In this document: positions 47,608 through 59,749 of the stretch, one piece after another | Position numbering within the stretch: the first letter of the stretch is position 1 | Layout: each line of letters opens with the position of its first letter | Origin: Coriolopsis trogii | Taxonomy: Eukaryota; Basidiomycota; Agaricomycetes; Polyporales; Polyporaceae | Length of the DNA stretch: 64,000 bases | Reading direction: 5' to 3' | Assembly (NCBI GenBank): GCA_020543525.1 | Contig: JAHYIO010000002.1 | Coordinates: 124,001 to 188,000, forward strand | Notes under the pieces: model-generated | The model's database searches: none | What the model saw: only the letters and a program-made list of their open reading frames with translations | What the model was told of the DNA's origin: nothing | Translations under genes and position numbers: made by a program

Positions 47608-48035
47608 CTCAGGGGAGCCGTCTTCTTGCCTGCCCGACACCTGTGCTATCTGCGAAGCCTCTCTCACTGTATTGACTTTGCCAAGCACCCTCTAGGCTCT
47701 CAAGCTACTACTCCGATACTGGGGATGTGGATTGGGACTTTTAGATGCATATTGAGACTGAAGTTGTGGGTGTACTCGCAGATTGAAACACACCTACGTC
47801 TTAGAAACGCTCCGATTGTAATGGTAACCTTCCTTCGATTGTTCGACGTCCTCGCGCAGACTCAGGAAGATGTGGTGGTCGACCGGCTGGTAGTGTTCCC
47901 ACGGCATGAAGCGCCAGGAGCACAACCGAACATCGACTCTAGATCTAAAAGTTGCCGACTCCTCCTCCCTTCCTTCGTCCTCTGTATATTGCTTGAACAC
48001 ATTTCAGTGGTGAAATTGCAACCATACAGATATTG
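47608..48035. other. Intergenic and promoter of the Sir2/APH gene
   Basis: About 430 bp between two + strand genes. The last ~35 bp matches the flank of the second Sir2/APH copy, marking the edge of the duplicated block. Nothing else recognised. Confidence 0.45.
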
Positions 48036-50175
48036 ATGTCATCTCTTGCAGTCGCGCAGGCTTCCACCGGCGACCGTGTCATGGGGGTCGACGCCTTCCG
48101 GGCAATCCTCTCCGGAGCCAAACGTATAGTCGTCATCGCCGGAGACGGACTTTCCAAGGCTTCACGTGAGCTCTTTGGTTTCGATGCTCTAGCATGTCTG
48201 AGAAGACAGCTCACCTTTGTTGTGTCGCAGAACATCCGACTTTTCATGCCAGCAATGATCAACATTTCTCAGGCTCGTCCACGCTTGCGGCTCCTATCGA
48301 CAATCCGATATCTTTCCAGGAGTCTGGTGTGGACTCTGTTGAAGTGTGAGTCATTTGTGCCGCTTTGTATGGCATACCCCTAGTAATCCCCGGTCAGTAA
48401 CTTACAGGCCGAGCCAAACGCCGCTCACCTGGCGCTCGCTCACTTCGCCCTCAAGCACTTCAGGCGTACAATCACGATCGCAGATTCCGAATACACTCTC
48501 ATCACCCAGAATGTCGACGGCCTGGAAAGACGCGCCTTTGATCATGTCTTCGCATCGTTCGGTCTTCCTTCCCCGCTCCTGCTGGGCCCTGCACCCTCGA
48601 CTCACAGACGGGACTCGGAGAAACCAGTTCTTATCAAGATGTACGGACACTTCTCTCTTCCTTCAAATGATCCTGCCAAAGCTGTCAAAGCTGCCAGTTG
48701 CTCCCATTTCACTACCCTTCGGTACACATTCCCCAACACCTGTGATACATCTGACATCATAGGTATCATTGACGCTGCTGACGTTTATGTTCTTGTCGGT
48801 CTACACGATTCGGTGCGTGGGATCCCGGATGGCAAATGTGATGCGCATATCTACCTGGGCTAATCAGAACTTTCTACAGCATGTCAACGACCTTCTATTC
48901 AATTCTCTCCAGAAGGCCAGCAAACGGGGCAGCACGCTTGTCGCTCTAGGTAGACCTAGCGCTCGCTACCCCCAGTCGACCATCCATCTGGAGGGATCCC
49001 TAGTCGACACGGTGCCTCAAGCTTTTGCTATTGGCCCTTACAGTCGCATCCTTGACAACGGGACAATCAAGACGTACTACCCCGGTGTCACTGTCACTGC
49101 GACTGCTAGTGGCGGACGAGGTGTCAAGTTTGAGAACTTCGACCCTTCTCCAGACAACACGTTCCCCTTGTATTCGAAGTCATACGCACCTATCCGGCCA
49201 CCTTTGGTACGCGATAGGCTTGTGACAACCGCGATTGCCTTGTCCTGACACAGACATCTACAGATCGCGAGGCCTCCGATGTCCCGGGCCGAGTTGATGT
49301 CGTTGACGAACGAGGACATCGTTAAGTTGTGCGGATCATCGCCGCGTCTTACGGACACACCGCTGGCTCGTGAACTGGGACTTCAACCAGTCTATGCCCT
49401 CGCCTCCAATGTCTTAGTGAAGGTCCAATACCAGCTTCACGAGTCCGAATCGAAAGCTGCTATCCTCGTACGAGAGCGCACGACAATCCCAGTACCAGCA
49501 GTATACCGGTTCTTCCAACACGAGGATCGGTCCTACTTGGTCATGGAATGGGTCCAAGGAGATTGTCTCGACCAATGCTGGGACGACCTGTCCAACTGGC
49601 AGAAGTTGCGCATTGCGGTCACGTTGCGCAACTATGTCAAGCAACTCCGTCGCATTCGTACGCCTCAGATCGAACGGCAGGTCCCTGGACCAATCACCGA
49701 CGATCCCTCCCAGCCCTTGCCTTGCCGCAATCCTGCCCTTGGCACATATCCCGTCCCTTCTTTCCCCTCCTACAAGCACCTCAGGGACTGGATGAACGGA
49801 CGATGCCGCGTCAGCCAGTACATGCTCCGACGACGCATGGATGTGCAACCGTTCGACGATTCGGAGCCTCTCGTGTTCACGCACGGGGACCTGTGCCTGC
49901 GGAACATCATCCTCGGCGCTGACGGCAGGCTATGGCTCATTGACTTCGGTTCCGCAGGAGTCTACCCTCGTTGGTTCGAGGCGTGCGGCGCACGGGAGAT
50001 GAACCTGCAGCGGGCGCCGAAAATGTGGACCGCTGCGCGTACGATCGCCATCGGCGACTATCGTGTGCAGGAGGAGTTCGACCTCGTTTGTCAATACGCA
50101 TTCGAACACGCATTTTGTGTACCCGACCCCGGAGAGGATTGGGAGTCTCAACTAGAATTAGCTTCATGTACATAG
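48000..50175 (+). repeat. Segmental duplication, copy 1 (inverted relative to copy 2)
   Basis: Exons, introns and about 35 bp of leader are closely similar to the minus-strand block at about 58.79-60.94 kb. Similarity fades at both ends: just upstream of the start codon and shortly after the kinase stop. The two copies are about 8.6 kb apart in opposite orientation. Confidence 0.8.
48036..50175 (+). CDS. Sir2-like domain fused to APH-like kinase (copy 1)
   Basis: Five exons (48036-48165, 48231-48343, 48408-48812, 48868-49206 and 49264-50175) splice in phase to about 632 residues. The N-terminal ~220 residues match SIRT5-like sirtuins: FRAILSGAKRIVVIAGDGLS, PNAAHLALAHFALKHFRR, LITQNVDGLERRA and DAADVYVLVGL. 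The catalytic His is Tyr (KMYG), the zinc cysteines are missing, and GAGLS reads GDGLS, so deacylase activity is unlikely. A ~110-residue linker includes YYPGVTVTATASGG. The C-terminal ~300 residues are an aminoglycoside-phosphotransferase-like kinase: YLVMEWVQGDCLDQCW, the catalytic loop THGDLCLRNIIL and IDFGSAG. Alternatively two adjacent genes, with the kinase starting at the in-frame ATG at 49279. An intact in-phase junction intron, also kept in copy 2, favours fusion. Confidence 0.72.
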
Positions 50176-50270
50176 TATAGGGGAGAGGAGGAATGGCATC
50201 GACGTGCGTAACAAGTCAAGCTAGAAGGAAGTCCGTATCGTTCGCTCTAACGCAACAACATCACGACAGT

Positions 50271-53200
50271 CTACTTCTTCCAAGCCATCTGCAAGTCGCG
50301 ACTTCCTGAGCCTGTTTTGCTTCGGCGCGAGAAACCGCCCAACGTTCTCTTCTTGGAATCATCTTCAGTACGAGGTCCGAAGACCAGTGCCCGACGACGC
50401 GCGCGCCCATCATCCGCGCCCGTAGTCCCTGTGCCAGTGGTCACAGCAGAGTCGGCACTGACCGGACTGAGGGCTTCCTCGCAGGTAACAATCGGACTGC
50501 TGATCTCAGCGACAATTTGATCCAGCACAGGACGGCCGAGGCCAGCAGACATGACATGATCCTTTTTCGTCTCGTCCAAAGGCCAGCCAGACGTCCATGG
50601 CTCGCACGTGGTCACCTCCCAGAACAGACTCTGCACAGCGGAGTGGGTCTTGATGGCGTTCGCCGCGTCGTAAGTCCCCTTGGATGGTTTCGGCACCGGG
50701 CAGCTTCCGATGGTCTTGAAAGCGGGCAATTTCGAGCCGACACCGTCACTCCATAGTTTGACGGTGGAAGGCCGCCGGAGCAGTCGCTTTTTGGGAGGAG
50801 GTGGCGCACTGGGACCGGCGGCTTGTCCAGAGGCCGGTTCAATACCGTTACTTGTGGCGGGCGAGCTCTGACACGGGGAGGCAGCCTTCAGACTCTCTTC
50901 GTACTTGAGAACTTGATACCTTGCCCTGAACCAGGAGAGCAGCTGCTTCAGAACGGAGTTGAGGGATACGTTCGGCGTGGCAGGAGTTCCAAATGCCAGC
51001 TCCTGTTCCGAGTAGTCCATCGTTAATGTTCCAGACGCCATCACACGCTTCTTCTCCTGCCCACAGGTGAGACGGCCGCGTACGTTCTTGGATTCCAAGA
51101 AGTATCGAGTGATGAACGTAGAGACCTCCTCCTCGGCATTGTGCGGTAGGAAGCGGATTGCATGGTAGAGGAGCACGTTGAAGAACGACTCGATCTCGTC
51201 GGCAGTCTCCACAACGTGCAGTGGGTCTAGGAGGCAAGCACGTGACATATACCTCCAAGTTCCCTGAAGATCAAGTTAGACATCGGTCGCAAGTGGCATG
51301 ATAGACGATTTATAGGGACGTACGGTGCGGACAGGCTGTCGAGCCCTCTCCTCCTCATTGGACTCGGGAACGGGCTTGGATAGTTCCCAATCACTGAGGA
51401 ATCCTTGCCAAACAACGGTTAGGTCGCGATCACCAGGTAGTTGCGCAACAGTCGGAAGAATGAGGATATTTCCGCTGCTGATGTCACGATGAATGAGCTT
51501 GCATTGCTCCACAGCAGCAGCATGGGCTGTACGATACTTTGATCAGCGACAGCTATGCATGAATCAAACCCAATCATACGTACCGTCAATACTGTCACGA
51601 ATGATCGTGACCAACTGCTCGCTCGTCTGGAAAGCGTTGAGCGGGAGACAGACTTCTTTCGTAGCCATTCTGTAGTGAGTCAAATGGCGTATGAAGTAGC
51701 GATCCAGATCATCTTGCATGGGAGGCTCCCTCTCGGATGCTGTCCGCTTCTTCCCATTCTTGCGACTCTCGTCAGTGCTTGTCGTCGAAGTCTCCTGCGT
51801 AGTGCCTGGCTTGTGCGACTCCGACTTGTCCTTCTTGCTTGCCTTCCATGCCGCCTTGCGCTGGTCGTTCGTCCTATTGTCCACGCACAAGTCGAAGTCG
51901 GAGACAATAGTCGTGCGATTACCAATACTTGCATGACATACAAGGGTGGGGACGTGTGGGATTTTGGCGTCGTTGAGAGTCTTCAGTATATCGCCTTCTG
52001 GCAACACCCGTTCGTACAGAGGCCGCCAGACATCCTTCAGGAACACAAACCTCTTGCCTTGCACGTGCCATGCGACGAAGCCACGAGTTCCGCGACCGAT
52101 GAGCCCTGTCGTCTCGTAGATTGGCCGCCCTACCAAAAAGGTATCGGAACCAATGGAGATGCAATAGCATGGCCATTCCTCGCTGACAGAGGCCTTGAAG
52201 TAGTCCAGGACATAGTCGAAGACGAAAGACCCCTCCTTCGGCTTCATCTGCGGAGTGGCATCGCTCTCGGAGTCCGAGCCGAGTGGGTCGGAATCGCCAG
52301 AGACATGCGCGTCGGTTGGTTGTGCGGCATCTAATGCGACACCAGTGGGACTTGACACAGGTTCACGGGGGATGTCCGTGGGCAATAGAGACTCCTCTTG
52401 GCTGGAAACGATCTTCAATTCTGGGGGAAGCGAAGCGGGTACTCTGCTCATGAACTTGAACTCGTCTGACGACTTATCGAGCAGATTAACGGTGGTGTCG
52501 GTGCCCTGATTGGAGTCATCTAGGGCGAGAAAGCCCAGGAGGAGTTCAATGAGAACACTCGGCTTCTCCACGTAGTCCATCCGCTCAGTAGTGAAAACTC
52601 CTGATCGATCCCAGCGCATAAATCGAAATTCGGAGTGTATGACGAAGAGCGAGAATAAGGCACTACGATGTTGGAACGAGAACACCCGACTTGCATAGGC
52701 TAGGAGTTGGCCTCGTACCTTGGCTCGCGCGAGTGCAAAGGGCTGAACGTCGGAACCCTCCGAGTCCTCGAAGGGGTCGTTCTGAGTGCCCTGAGTCTTG
52801 AAGTCAGCGAACAGTCGCTGGTGGACCCAGTTGAGTCGTCCCTGCTCGAGCTTCACGTCGTCCCTGAACAGAGCGGCGTCGGCCTTGTTCCATTGCTCGT
52901 CGACTTTGTCATACTTGTGCGGAGACAGACGCATCACGTAACCAGGGATGGTGTCGACGTGCGAAAGAGGATACCGGGTAGTAGGCTGGGTGGATGAAGA
53001 GCATACAGGCTGCGAGGAGTCCGCACCTGGAGACCCAGGACGGCTGGTTAGGGCATCTGGTTCGGAACGAACGACCTTCCCCTTCACTGTATCCAGGATG
53101 CTGTCGTTGATAATTTCGCACTAAATACAGATTGAGTCAGGAAGAGCCGCGTCGCATGTCAGCTGTGCACGCACAAACTCCTTGGCCAGCTGTTCCTCAG

Positions 53201-53384
53201 GCACAACGTTCGCTGTCTCCCACGCACGCTGTTTGTACCCGTCGATCATGTTCTTGAACTTGACGCCAATAGCAGCGATCTCTTGGGGCGTAGGAAGGAG
53301 GCCGGGGGGAGGCTTCGGCAGGAGATACTTCTGAAAGTCCTCAGTCGGGAGCCAGACGGCATTCTTCCGCAGATCTTCGATCAT
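50271..53384 (-). CDS. FunK1-type protein kinase (copy 2)
   Basis: Second FunK1 kinase, convergent with the Sir2/APH gene. Exon 1 starts at 53384 (MIEDLRKNAVWLPTEDFQKY). An intron with donor GTGCGT removes the in-frame stop and joins AKEF to CEIINDSILD. Family landmarks are LFSLFVIHSEFRFMRWDRSG, GLIGRGTRGFVAWHVQGKRF, the catalytic loop LIHRDISSGNILIL, SDWELSKP (DWE in place of DFG) and GTWRYMSRACL. An acidic insertion around residue 330 (DSDPLGSDSESDATPQ) and a Ser/Thr/Lys-rich one near residue 470 interrupt the domain. The C-tail is basic and ends LQMAWKK. It is a diverged paralogue of the 44.9-kb gene, not a recent tandem copy. Confidence 0.86.
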
Positions 53385-54319
53385 CTGGGGCTACAAGATG
53401 TCGGCGGTTTTGTTCGGTGTTCCTTTTGTGAAGTCCCGTTTCTCGGGTACAGTCAGGATAGTTGGGACAGTTGATGTGCACGGGGCTGGTGAGTCAACCC
53501 AAATGAAAGCCGTGTTCAGCCATGAGGTCAGGCATGGTCGCGACGTAGAGCGATGTCACGAACCAGTAAGAACCGGGACAGTTACTTGAATACTGAGGAC
53601 GTCACTGGTTAGGGTGATAGACAATGCCTATAAGCCAGCCTCATCAAACTGGTCATATGTCACGTTTGAGATCACAATAGACGGTGCTCGATGCGAAGTC
53701 AGTGGCAACGGTGGTGGTGGTGGTCGGCAAGAAGTTTGGAGCGCTCGCGGCTGTCGGCCATGCCTGATTGGGCTGTGAGTCGCCATTGTAGCACGGCCTA
53801 CATGGGATGGGGACTGTACTCCTATCGCAGTAGTCACAACATGTTGGCTCGCCCCGAACTCTGAAATAGTAGGAGGGCCGGGAAGGAACCAGTAGTCAGT
53901 GTGATGTCACTGTTACCCACAATCCTTTACGTACAGATAGTAGTGCGCCATAAGGCAACGTCGTAACAGCGAGGAGTCGAGCGCAAACATCCCAATCACG
54001 CACGATTTCGTTGACAACCGAGAAACCAGTCTCGGAAGTCGTCATCGATATACACAATGCGAGACACCAACAGCTAAGACCCTGAAACTAGTACTACAGA
54101 TGCGGACCCTGTGGGCAAAGGAGCGAGCAGAGCGATATGCGATACATGTGGGAACGAGGACCAATGACGTGAGTAGAGCGCGAGCGAGAAGTCGTGAGTG
54201 GTCGTAAGTAGGAGACAGTCGTGCATTGCAGGCCTTGCGGAGCCGGGAGTCCGCGAGGCAGGTTACCGGCGCAGGCCGCGCAGCGCATGCAACCGGCTTC
54301 GAAGAGAGCAGACAGACGT
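53385..54319. other. Intergenic, nothing recognised
   Basis: About 930 bp holding the FunK1 copy 2 promoter and the GH16 3' flank. Short frames only, with a small GGT-type repeat near 53710. Confidence 0.45.
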
Positions 54320-55992
54320 CTATTGATAGATCTTGAGCCACTGAATGTCGAAGTAGGCATCGGTGAACGCCGACGGGTTGTTGTTGACGTATGCTGTGAT
54401 GTAGCATGAGAATCCGTCGCAACGGAAGAGATAGGGCGAGGACTGGGGTCTCCGCGGAGAGAGATGTACTCACATGTGCAACTGCTTCCGCACCCTTGCG
54501 AGCTGAAAACGTTACCTGCCCAGTCTCCGCCTGTGTGGCGCGCGAGAGTCAGCGTTCACATTCAAGGATTGGGCCTAGTCGAAGAAAAGTGCACTCACAA
54601 AGCGTGAGGTTGATGATCAAGTTGTGCTCCCCAAAGTGGTCATCCATGTCGCAGCTCGTGCTAGGGAAGAACGCGAAGGGAGAGCCCTGGCAGGGAGAAA
54701 GACGCGAAACCTGCTCAGCGCCTTACATCTGGCGTAACGAGTCTTGAACACTCACCCAGTTGCTCGTATTGATCGACGTCGCGCCGTTCTTGACGTCGCT
54801 CGGGACAGAGCCCGAGTTGCGCGACCAGAACCAGACCTTGATGAACGAGTTCGTGCGCTCCATCGCGTACCAGCCGCCTCCAGCGCTATTGAACGCCGGC
54901 CCGTAGCTGTTGGACGCTGGCGACTGCACTCCGCACCCGGCGTTGTTCGTCGCGGCGCTGTCGCAGTTATTCCCGGTCGTCGACCTGTCCGTTGACCGAA
55001 GCATGGAGCGCGCATTAGGAACGCGCTACGAATAGGTCAGAACCTAGAAGCGATAGCACGCACCCTGTTTGCGAGCGCGATGACGGCATCGAGCAGCCTG
55101 AGGCACGAAGGTTTGAGAGTTCACGCATGAGCACGGACACAAGTCGGACATCGAAGCGAGACATGGGCAAGGGGATGATGGAATGGAGAACTCACCAGAG
55201 TTAGTGTGGAGCGTTGCCTGATTCGGTCCGACGTCGTTGACGCCTTCCAGGATGTCGATTTCACCTATGCGGTCGAAGAGGTGGCGTTGTGGGATATTCG
55301 GGAGCAACATGCGTAATATGACAGTCAGCACTGATTCTGAGCATCCACGGAGTACCATTCGACGAGTGGCTTCCGTGAGAGTCGTACACAGACCTTGGTT
55401 CGGCCAGTCGTCGCCCACCTCCCAGATCGCGGGCCAGGTCCTGAAGCGCCCCAGAGGGTGCAGTTAGATAGGGCTCAATTGACGTGCATAGACCCATAAC
55501 GGTACTCACGCGCATCCTTGAGGCATGTGGCGAATGTTCCACCTACATATGGTTGTGGTGTTTGAGTTCCGAGTACACGATACGGCGGAAGGTTGCGAGA
55601 TGTACGCACACAGTGACATGTGTCGTGTACTTCTTGTTGTTCTGCAGCCGAACGGAATTCCGCCCCGGCCCGCTCGAACTCAACTTTGTTGTGTGGTCCG
55701 CGCGGATGACAAAGTGGTCGCCACTGTAGTACGTCAGGTTCTGGGCGAGTGCAGTGTCCTGGTCGACATAGTTCCTGGTGGACGGACCACGATTGTTCAG
55801 CATCCGGAAGCAGGGCAATACGTAGGCAAGAAAGAGTGCTTACACCCGACCGTGAGTGGGGTCAGAGATCGCCATGTGCTTGAACGACTTGAGAAAGCCG
55901 CTGCCCTGGTGGCTGTCGGACTGCTGGTAGGTCGCTGCGAGAGCGCCAGCTGCGAGGCTAGCCAAAACGAGGAAGGCGCGCGAGGCGATCAT
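54320..55992 (-). CDS. GH16 endo-beta-1,3(4)-glucanase
   Basis: Secreted glycoside hydrolase of family 16 (laminarinase-like), cleaving beta-1,3/1,4-glucans for cell-wall remodelling or nutrition. The start at 55992 encodes a signal peptide (AFLVLASLAAGALA). Early motifs include HQGSGFLKSFKHM, then VNYVDQDTALAQNLTYYSGD. The catalytic signature is GEIDILEGVND, with two Glu around the Asp, reached by splicing DDWPNQG to EIDILEG. Further on are NSYGPAFNSAGGGWYAMERT, FIKVWFWSRNSGSVPSDVKN and the C-terminal FTDAYFDIQWLKIYQ. About ten short introns. A TATA element lies about 115 bp upstream. The gene appears complete. Confidence 0.85.
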
Positions 55993-56105
55993 TGTACTGA
56001 AGCCCAGACGGAGGGAGAACTAGAAACCGAGTAGTGAGCTGGAAAGCCTCGAAGGGAGAGAGGGGTGCAGCTCACACAGAACCAACGCTCTCATTGAGGG
56101 CGCCA

Positions 56106-56112
56106 TATATAT
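56106..56112 (-). promoter_or_regulatory. TATA box of the GH16 gene
   Basis: An AT alternation (catatatatg) stands out in a GC-rich flank about 115 bp upstream of the GH16 start codon on the minus strand, a usual place for a fungal TATA element given a short 5'UTR. Confidence 0.45.
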
Positions 56113-58813
56113 GTCTCCCGGACCGCGCAGAACGACGCGGTAGACGAACAGAGCTCCAAATTTTCTCAGACAGGCGCCGCACCGGCTGGGGATCACATTG
56201 GGAGAGCGAACAGAGCGGACCCGCTCAATGCACGGTTGGTTGCACTACATAGCCATAGTGGGAATGGTCCTGCGGAGGTAGCAGTCGTCCAGTGTCACCG
56301 ACTTGGAGTGCCGGAGAGGCCGAGTCGTCCAATAATCAGTGCAGATCTGGCCCGCAGCACGAATTCGGACACAGGAAGGACCAATCCAGATACAGGAATA
56401 GCGTAGCACTCCACAAAGCTCAGGACACCGTGGATCCACACAAAGAGCCAAGTTCCCAATGGATGGGGAGCCGCCGCGCTTGTGAACGTAGGTGGCACAG
56501 CTGATGTCTCCGGACATGAGATTGAACCCCAGTTTCCAGTACCGTGTGCGCACGTCGGTAGAGCAGCACAAGCGGAGAAGAGGACGAGCTCGGTAGGTGA
56601 TCATCTGCATGCATCCCGTGGAGTCCGAGCATATCAGGCGTATCGCCTAACAAAAGCCAATCTCATTTTTCTTCGCCTCGTTTCGCGAGCGCAGGGGTGA
56701 GAATCCGTGCGCAACGTTGCCTTAACGACATGGCGGAATAGTGAAGTGGATCCTGCGGGGCCGCTCTCGGATATTTCCCGAAATAATGCGCAGGGCAGGA
56801 ACGAGGGAGTAACGGAAGTGCTCCTTGACGCAGGCGCCAATGTCGCGATGCGGGAGGCATACACGTGCCTGAGGCGAGCCGCGTTACTATAATGCCGTGA
56901 GTCCGGATATGGTATCGGAGGTAGTAAACATACCGCGTTGGGCAACAATCTCCGGAAGGATGCACGGTCACGTCCAGAGAAACCTCCCCAGAAATTTGCA
57001 CAACAGGGTTCATGAAGTGCCGCACTGCGTGAGCGGCGAACGCTTCGAGGCAAGGCCATACGTGCGCATGGTCGGGGCCATCTGGTCTGTGCACGAGGCA
57101 AACGCGATATGTCGAAGGTTCTTGAGACGGGAAAGAAGCTTATCGCGTGATTGTGATGGAGCTCGTCATGAGTACATGTGCTGGAGTATAAAGACATCCG
57201 AGAAGCTCTGGACATCCGTCTTCTGGTTCCTGGTCCGAGAGCTTCGCGCAAGGGGTCTAGATATGGACCTGATGGAAGCCTCTGGCGTTCCGCCTTGATG
57301 AGTTCATGGGAGCTCGTCGAGGAAGTTGCCAGATTCCAACTGCCCGAAGGTATGCCACCCGGTTTCGATAAGGCGAGATTAAGATACGACATGAACGACG
57401 CGGAAGAGACGTCCTAGCGGCATCTTGAATTTGAGGGTGTGTACGGACGCATGGGAGTGAAATTTCTTCGACCGGCGAGCCATGCTGATCAGGTCTTTGC
57501 AGTCGTGGTCTGGCGTCATCGAGGTACAGGAAGCCTGGACGTGCCAAACGGCGCTCCAGAGCCTGGATGATAGCATGAGTACGACCGATGTGCAGCGCGA
57601 TGTGGCCGGGTTGCGCGCGGTAGTGGCTCTATGTGAGAAGGAAAAGGTACAATGTCAGCGCTAGCGTGCCACACCGTGCGGAATTGCGGTGGGAGTCAGG
57701 ACGCACACATAACGTCCCACAATCTGTCCAGCATCGGCACGAGTGGCGCAGATCTGTACAGATGTTACATCGGCATGGCGCCGCTGAAGCATGGGCTCAC
57801 GAGGATGCAGGTAGTGGTGCGGGACCATGAGCTTTCCGGCTACCAGGTTCACGTCCATGTTCGCGAGGGTGTCTGTCAGGTTTCTCCGTGTACAATGTGC
57901 GTCGGCGTGGTCGGAAATGAAGATGGTCCATGGGGCGGCAGGTGTACGACAAGCTGAGACAGATATTGATTTCTACTTGTGCTGGGTTGCTTATGAGAAT
58001 GCAACGATGATGGCAACTTCTTGCAATGATGAGCGGAGAAGGGGGGAAAATGGTTCCATTGGCAGGAAAATACGCTACCTCGTATATTGAAGGCCCCAGA
58101 GCCATGTTCGTACGACGGCTATCAGGCCCTCCTATGTTAGACTCTGCCCCTCAATAAACTCCGGGAGTGATGCATAGCCTAGCATGTAGTCAGGTAGCGG
58201 CGACCGTGGTAGCTGCCAATCTGAGGTGCGCGAAAAACACAGAAACCAAGCTCGTTGTCGCAGCATAGAGTTCTTTCCGAGGAGATATCAGCAGAATAAG
58301 GAAAGATTTAGAGCACAGCTAAGGCCTTATAGAATGACGAGGAAGAGGATGATGATGCGTGTTGATCGTTGGAAACTGAGGAGATGTCGATGAGGACGAG
58401 TGGAACTTAGACGCCCTCCCAGGAGCCCAGGTGCCTGCTCCCACAGTCTGCTAGCGCCGGACCTGGACGATATCGACAACAAAACTTTTCTGAAAGTTCT
58501 CTGCTCTGGCTTGTCTCCTCCGTACTATCGCGCCGCTCTGTTTTCAGTTACTGTCGCACACTGTTCTTATTGGCCTCCGAAGACGCTTCTCAGACCGTAC
58601 ATGCCCGGCACGACGGCTAGGCTTGTCGCATAGCTCGCGGTCACGTCTCTGTCTCCGGACGCACTAGTGCTATGATTACGAAGATGAGTTGAAGACTGAC
58701 CTGGGAAGACTCAAGAGCTGCGACATAACTGTGTGCGTCTCTAGGATATGGTACCAAAATTCCTTCAACGCTCTGCAGTTGTGTTGATTAGAAGCTACAT
58801 GGACGCGATCGCA
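56113..58813. other. Long intergenic stretch, no secure gene
   Basis: Several frames of 80-250 codons exist on both strands, but none has a domain I recognise. A + strand frame ending at 57417 (WELVEEVARFQLPEGMPPGF) has coding-like composition and might be the last exon of a real or decayed gene. A stretch near 56815 (TEVLLDAGANVAM) recalls an ankyrin repeat, but only one unit is visible. Nothing else is supported. Confidence 0.35.
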
Positions 58814-59692
58814 TCAGAGACCCTTGTCCCACTCCGCCCCAGGGTCGGGTACACAAAATGCGTTCTCGAATGCGTATTGACAAGCCAAGTCGAATTTCTC
58901 CTGCACACGATAGTTGCCGATGGCGATCGTACGCGTTGCGGTCCACATTCTTGGCGCCCGCTGCAGGTTCATCTCCCGTGCGCCGCACGCCTCGAACCAA
59001 CGAGGGTAGACTCCTGCGGACCCGAAGTCAATGAGCCATAGCCTGCCGTCAGCGCCGAGGATGATGTTCCGCAGGCACAGGTCCCCGTGCGTGAAGACGA
59101 GAGGCTCCGAATCGTCGAACGGCTGCACATCCATGCGTCGTTGGAGCATGTACTGGCTGACGCGGCATCGTCCATTCATCCAGTCCCTCAGGTGCTTGTA
59201 GGAGGAGAAAGAAGGGACGGGATATGTGCCAAGGGCAGGGGTGCGGCAAGGCAAGGGCTCGGACGGATCATCGGTGATTGGTCCAGGGACCTGCTGTTCG
59301 ATTTGAGGTGTACGAATGCGACGGAGCTGTTTGACATAGTTGCGCAACGTGACCGCAATGCGCAACTTCTGCCAGTTGGACAGGTCGTCCCAGCACCGGT
59401 CGAGGCAGTCGCCTTTGACCCACTCCATGACCATGTAAGAACTGTCTTCGTGTTGGAAGAACCGGTATATAATTGGCACCGGGATCGTTGTGCGCTTTCG
59501 CACGAGGGTAGCAGCTTTTGCTTCGGATTCGTACAGTTGGTAGCCGACTTTCACTATTATATTAGAGGCGAGGACATGGACTGGTTCAAGGTCCAGTTCA
59601 CGAGCCAGCGGCGTGTCTGTGAGACTTGGCGATGATCGGCACAGCTCAACGATGGCCTTGTTGGTCAACGACATCAACTCGGACCGAGACAT
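58814..59692 (-). CDS. APH-like kinase domain, Sir2/APH copy 2
   Basis: An intact 292-codon frame, nearly identical in length and order to the kinase half of copy 1. It carries YMVMEWVKGDCLDRCW, the catalytic loop THGDLCLRNIIL and IDFGSAG. The C-terminus differs (ends PDPGAEWDKGL, against a longer tail in copy 1). The junction intron to the Sir2-like part is kept, with donor gtacgtgag and acceptor ctacag, and the frame across it is preserved. Because the upstream Sir2-like part is damaged, this kinase may be translated alone from the ATG at 59692, or the whole locus may be decaying. Confidence 0.6.
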   Translation of the reverse strand: MSRSELMSLTNKAIVELCRSSPSLTDTPLARELDLEPVHVLASNIIVKVGYQLYESEAKAATLVRKRTTIPVPIIYRFFQHEDSSYMVMEWVKGDCLDRCWDDLSNWQKLRIAVTLRNYVKQLRRIRTPQIEQQVPGPITDDPSEPLPCRTPALGTYPVPSFSSYKHLRDWMNGRCRVSQYMLQRRMDVQPFDDSEPLVFTHGDLCLRNIILGADGRLWLIDFGSAGVYPRWFEACGAREMNLQRAPRMWTATRTIAIGNYRVQEKFDLACQYAFENAFCVPDPGAEWDKGL

Positions 59693-59749
59693 TGGAGGCC
59701 TGGCGATCTGTAGATGTCTGCGTCAGGATAGGGTGATCAGGTTGATCAC

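Noticed and set aside
56634..57392. Minus-strand frame of 252 codons
   Set aside because: Arg/Ser/Pro-rich with no motif, typical of a frame opened by high GC. No splice pattern supports it.
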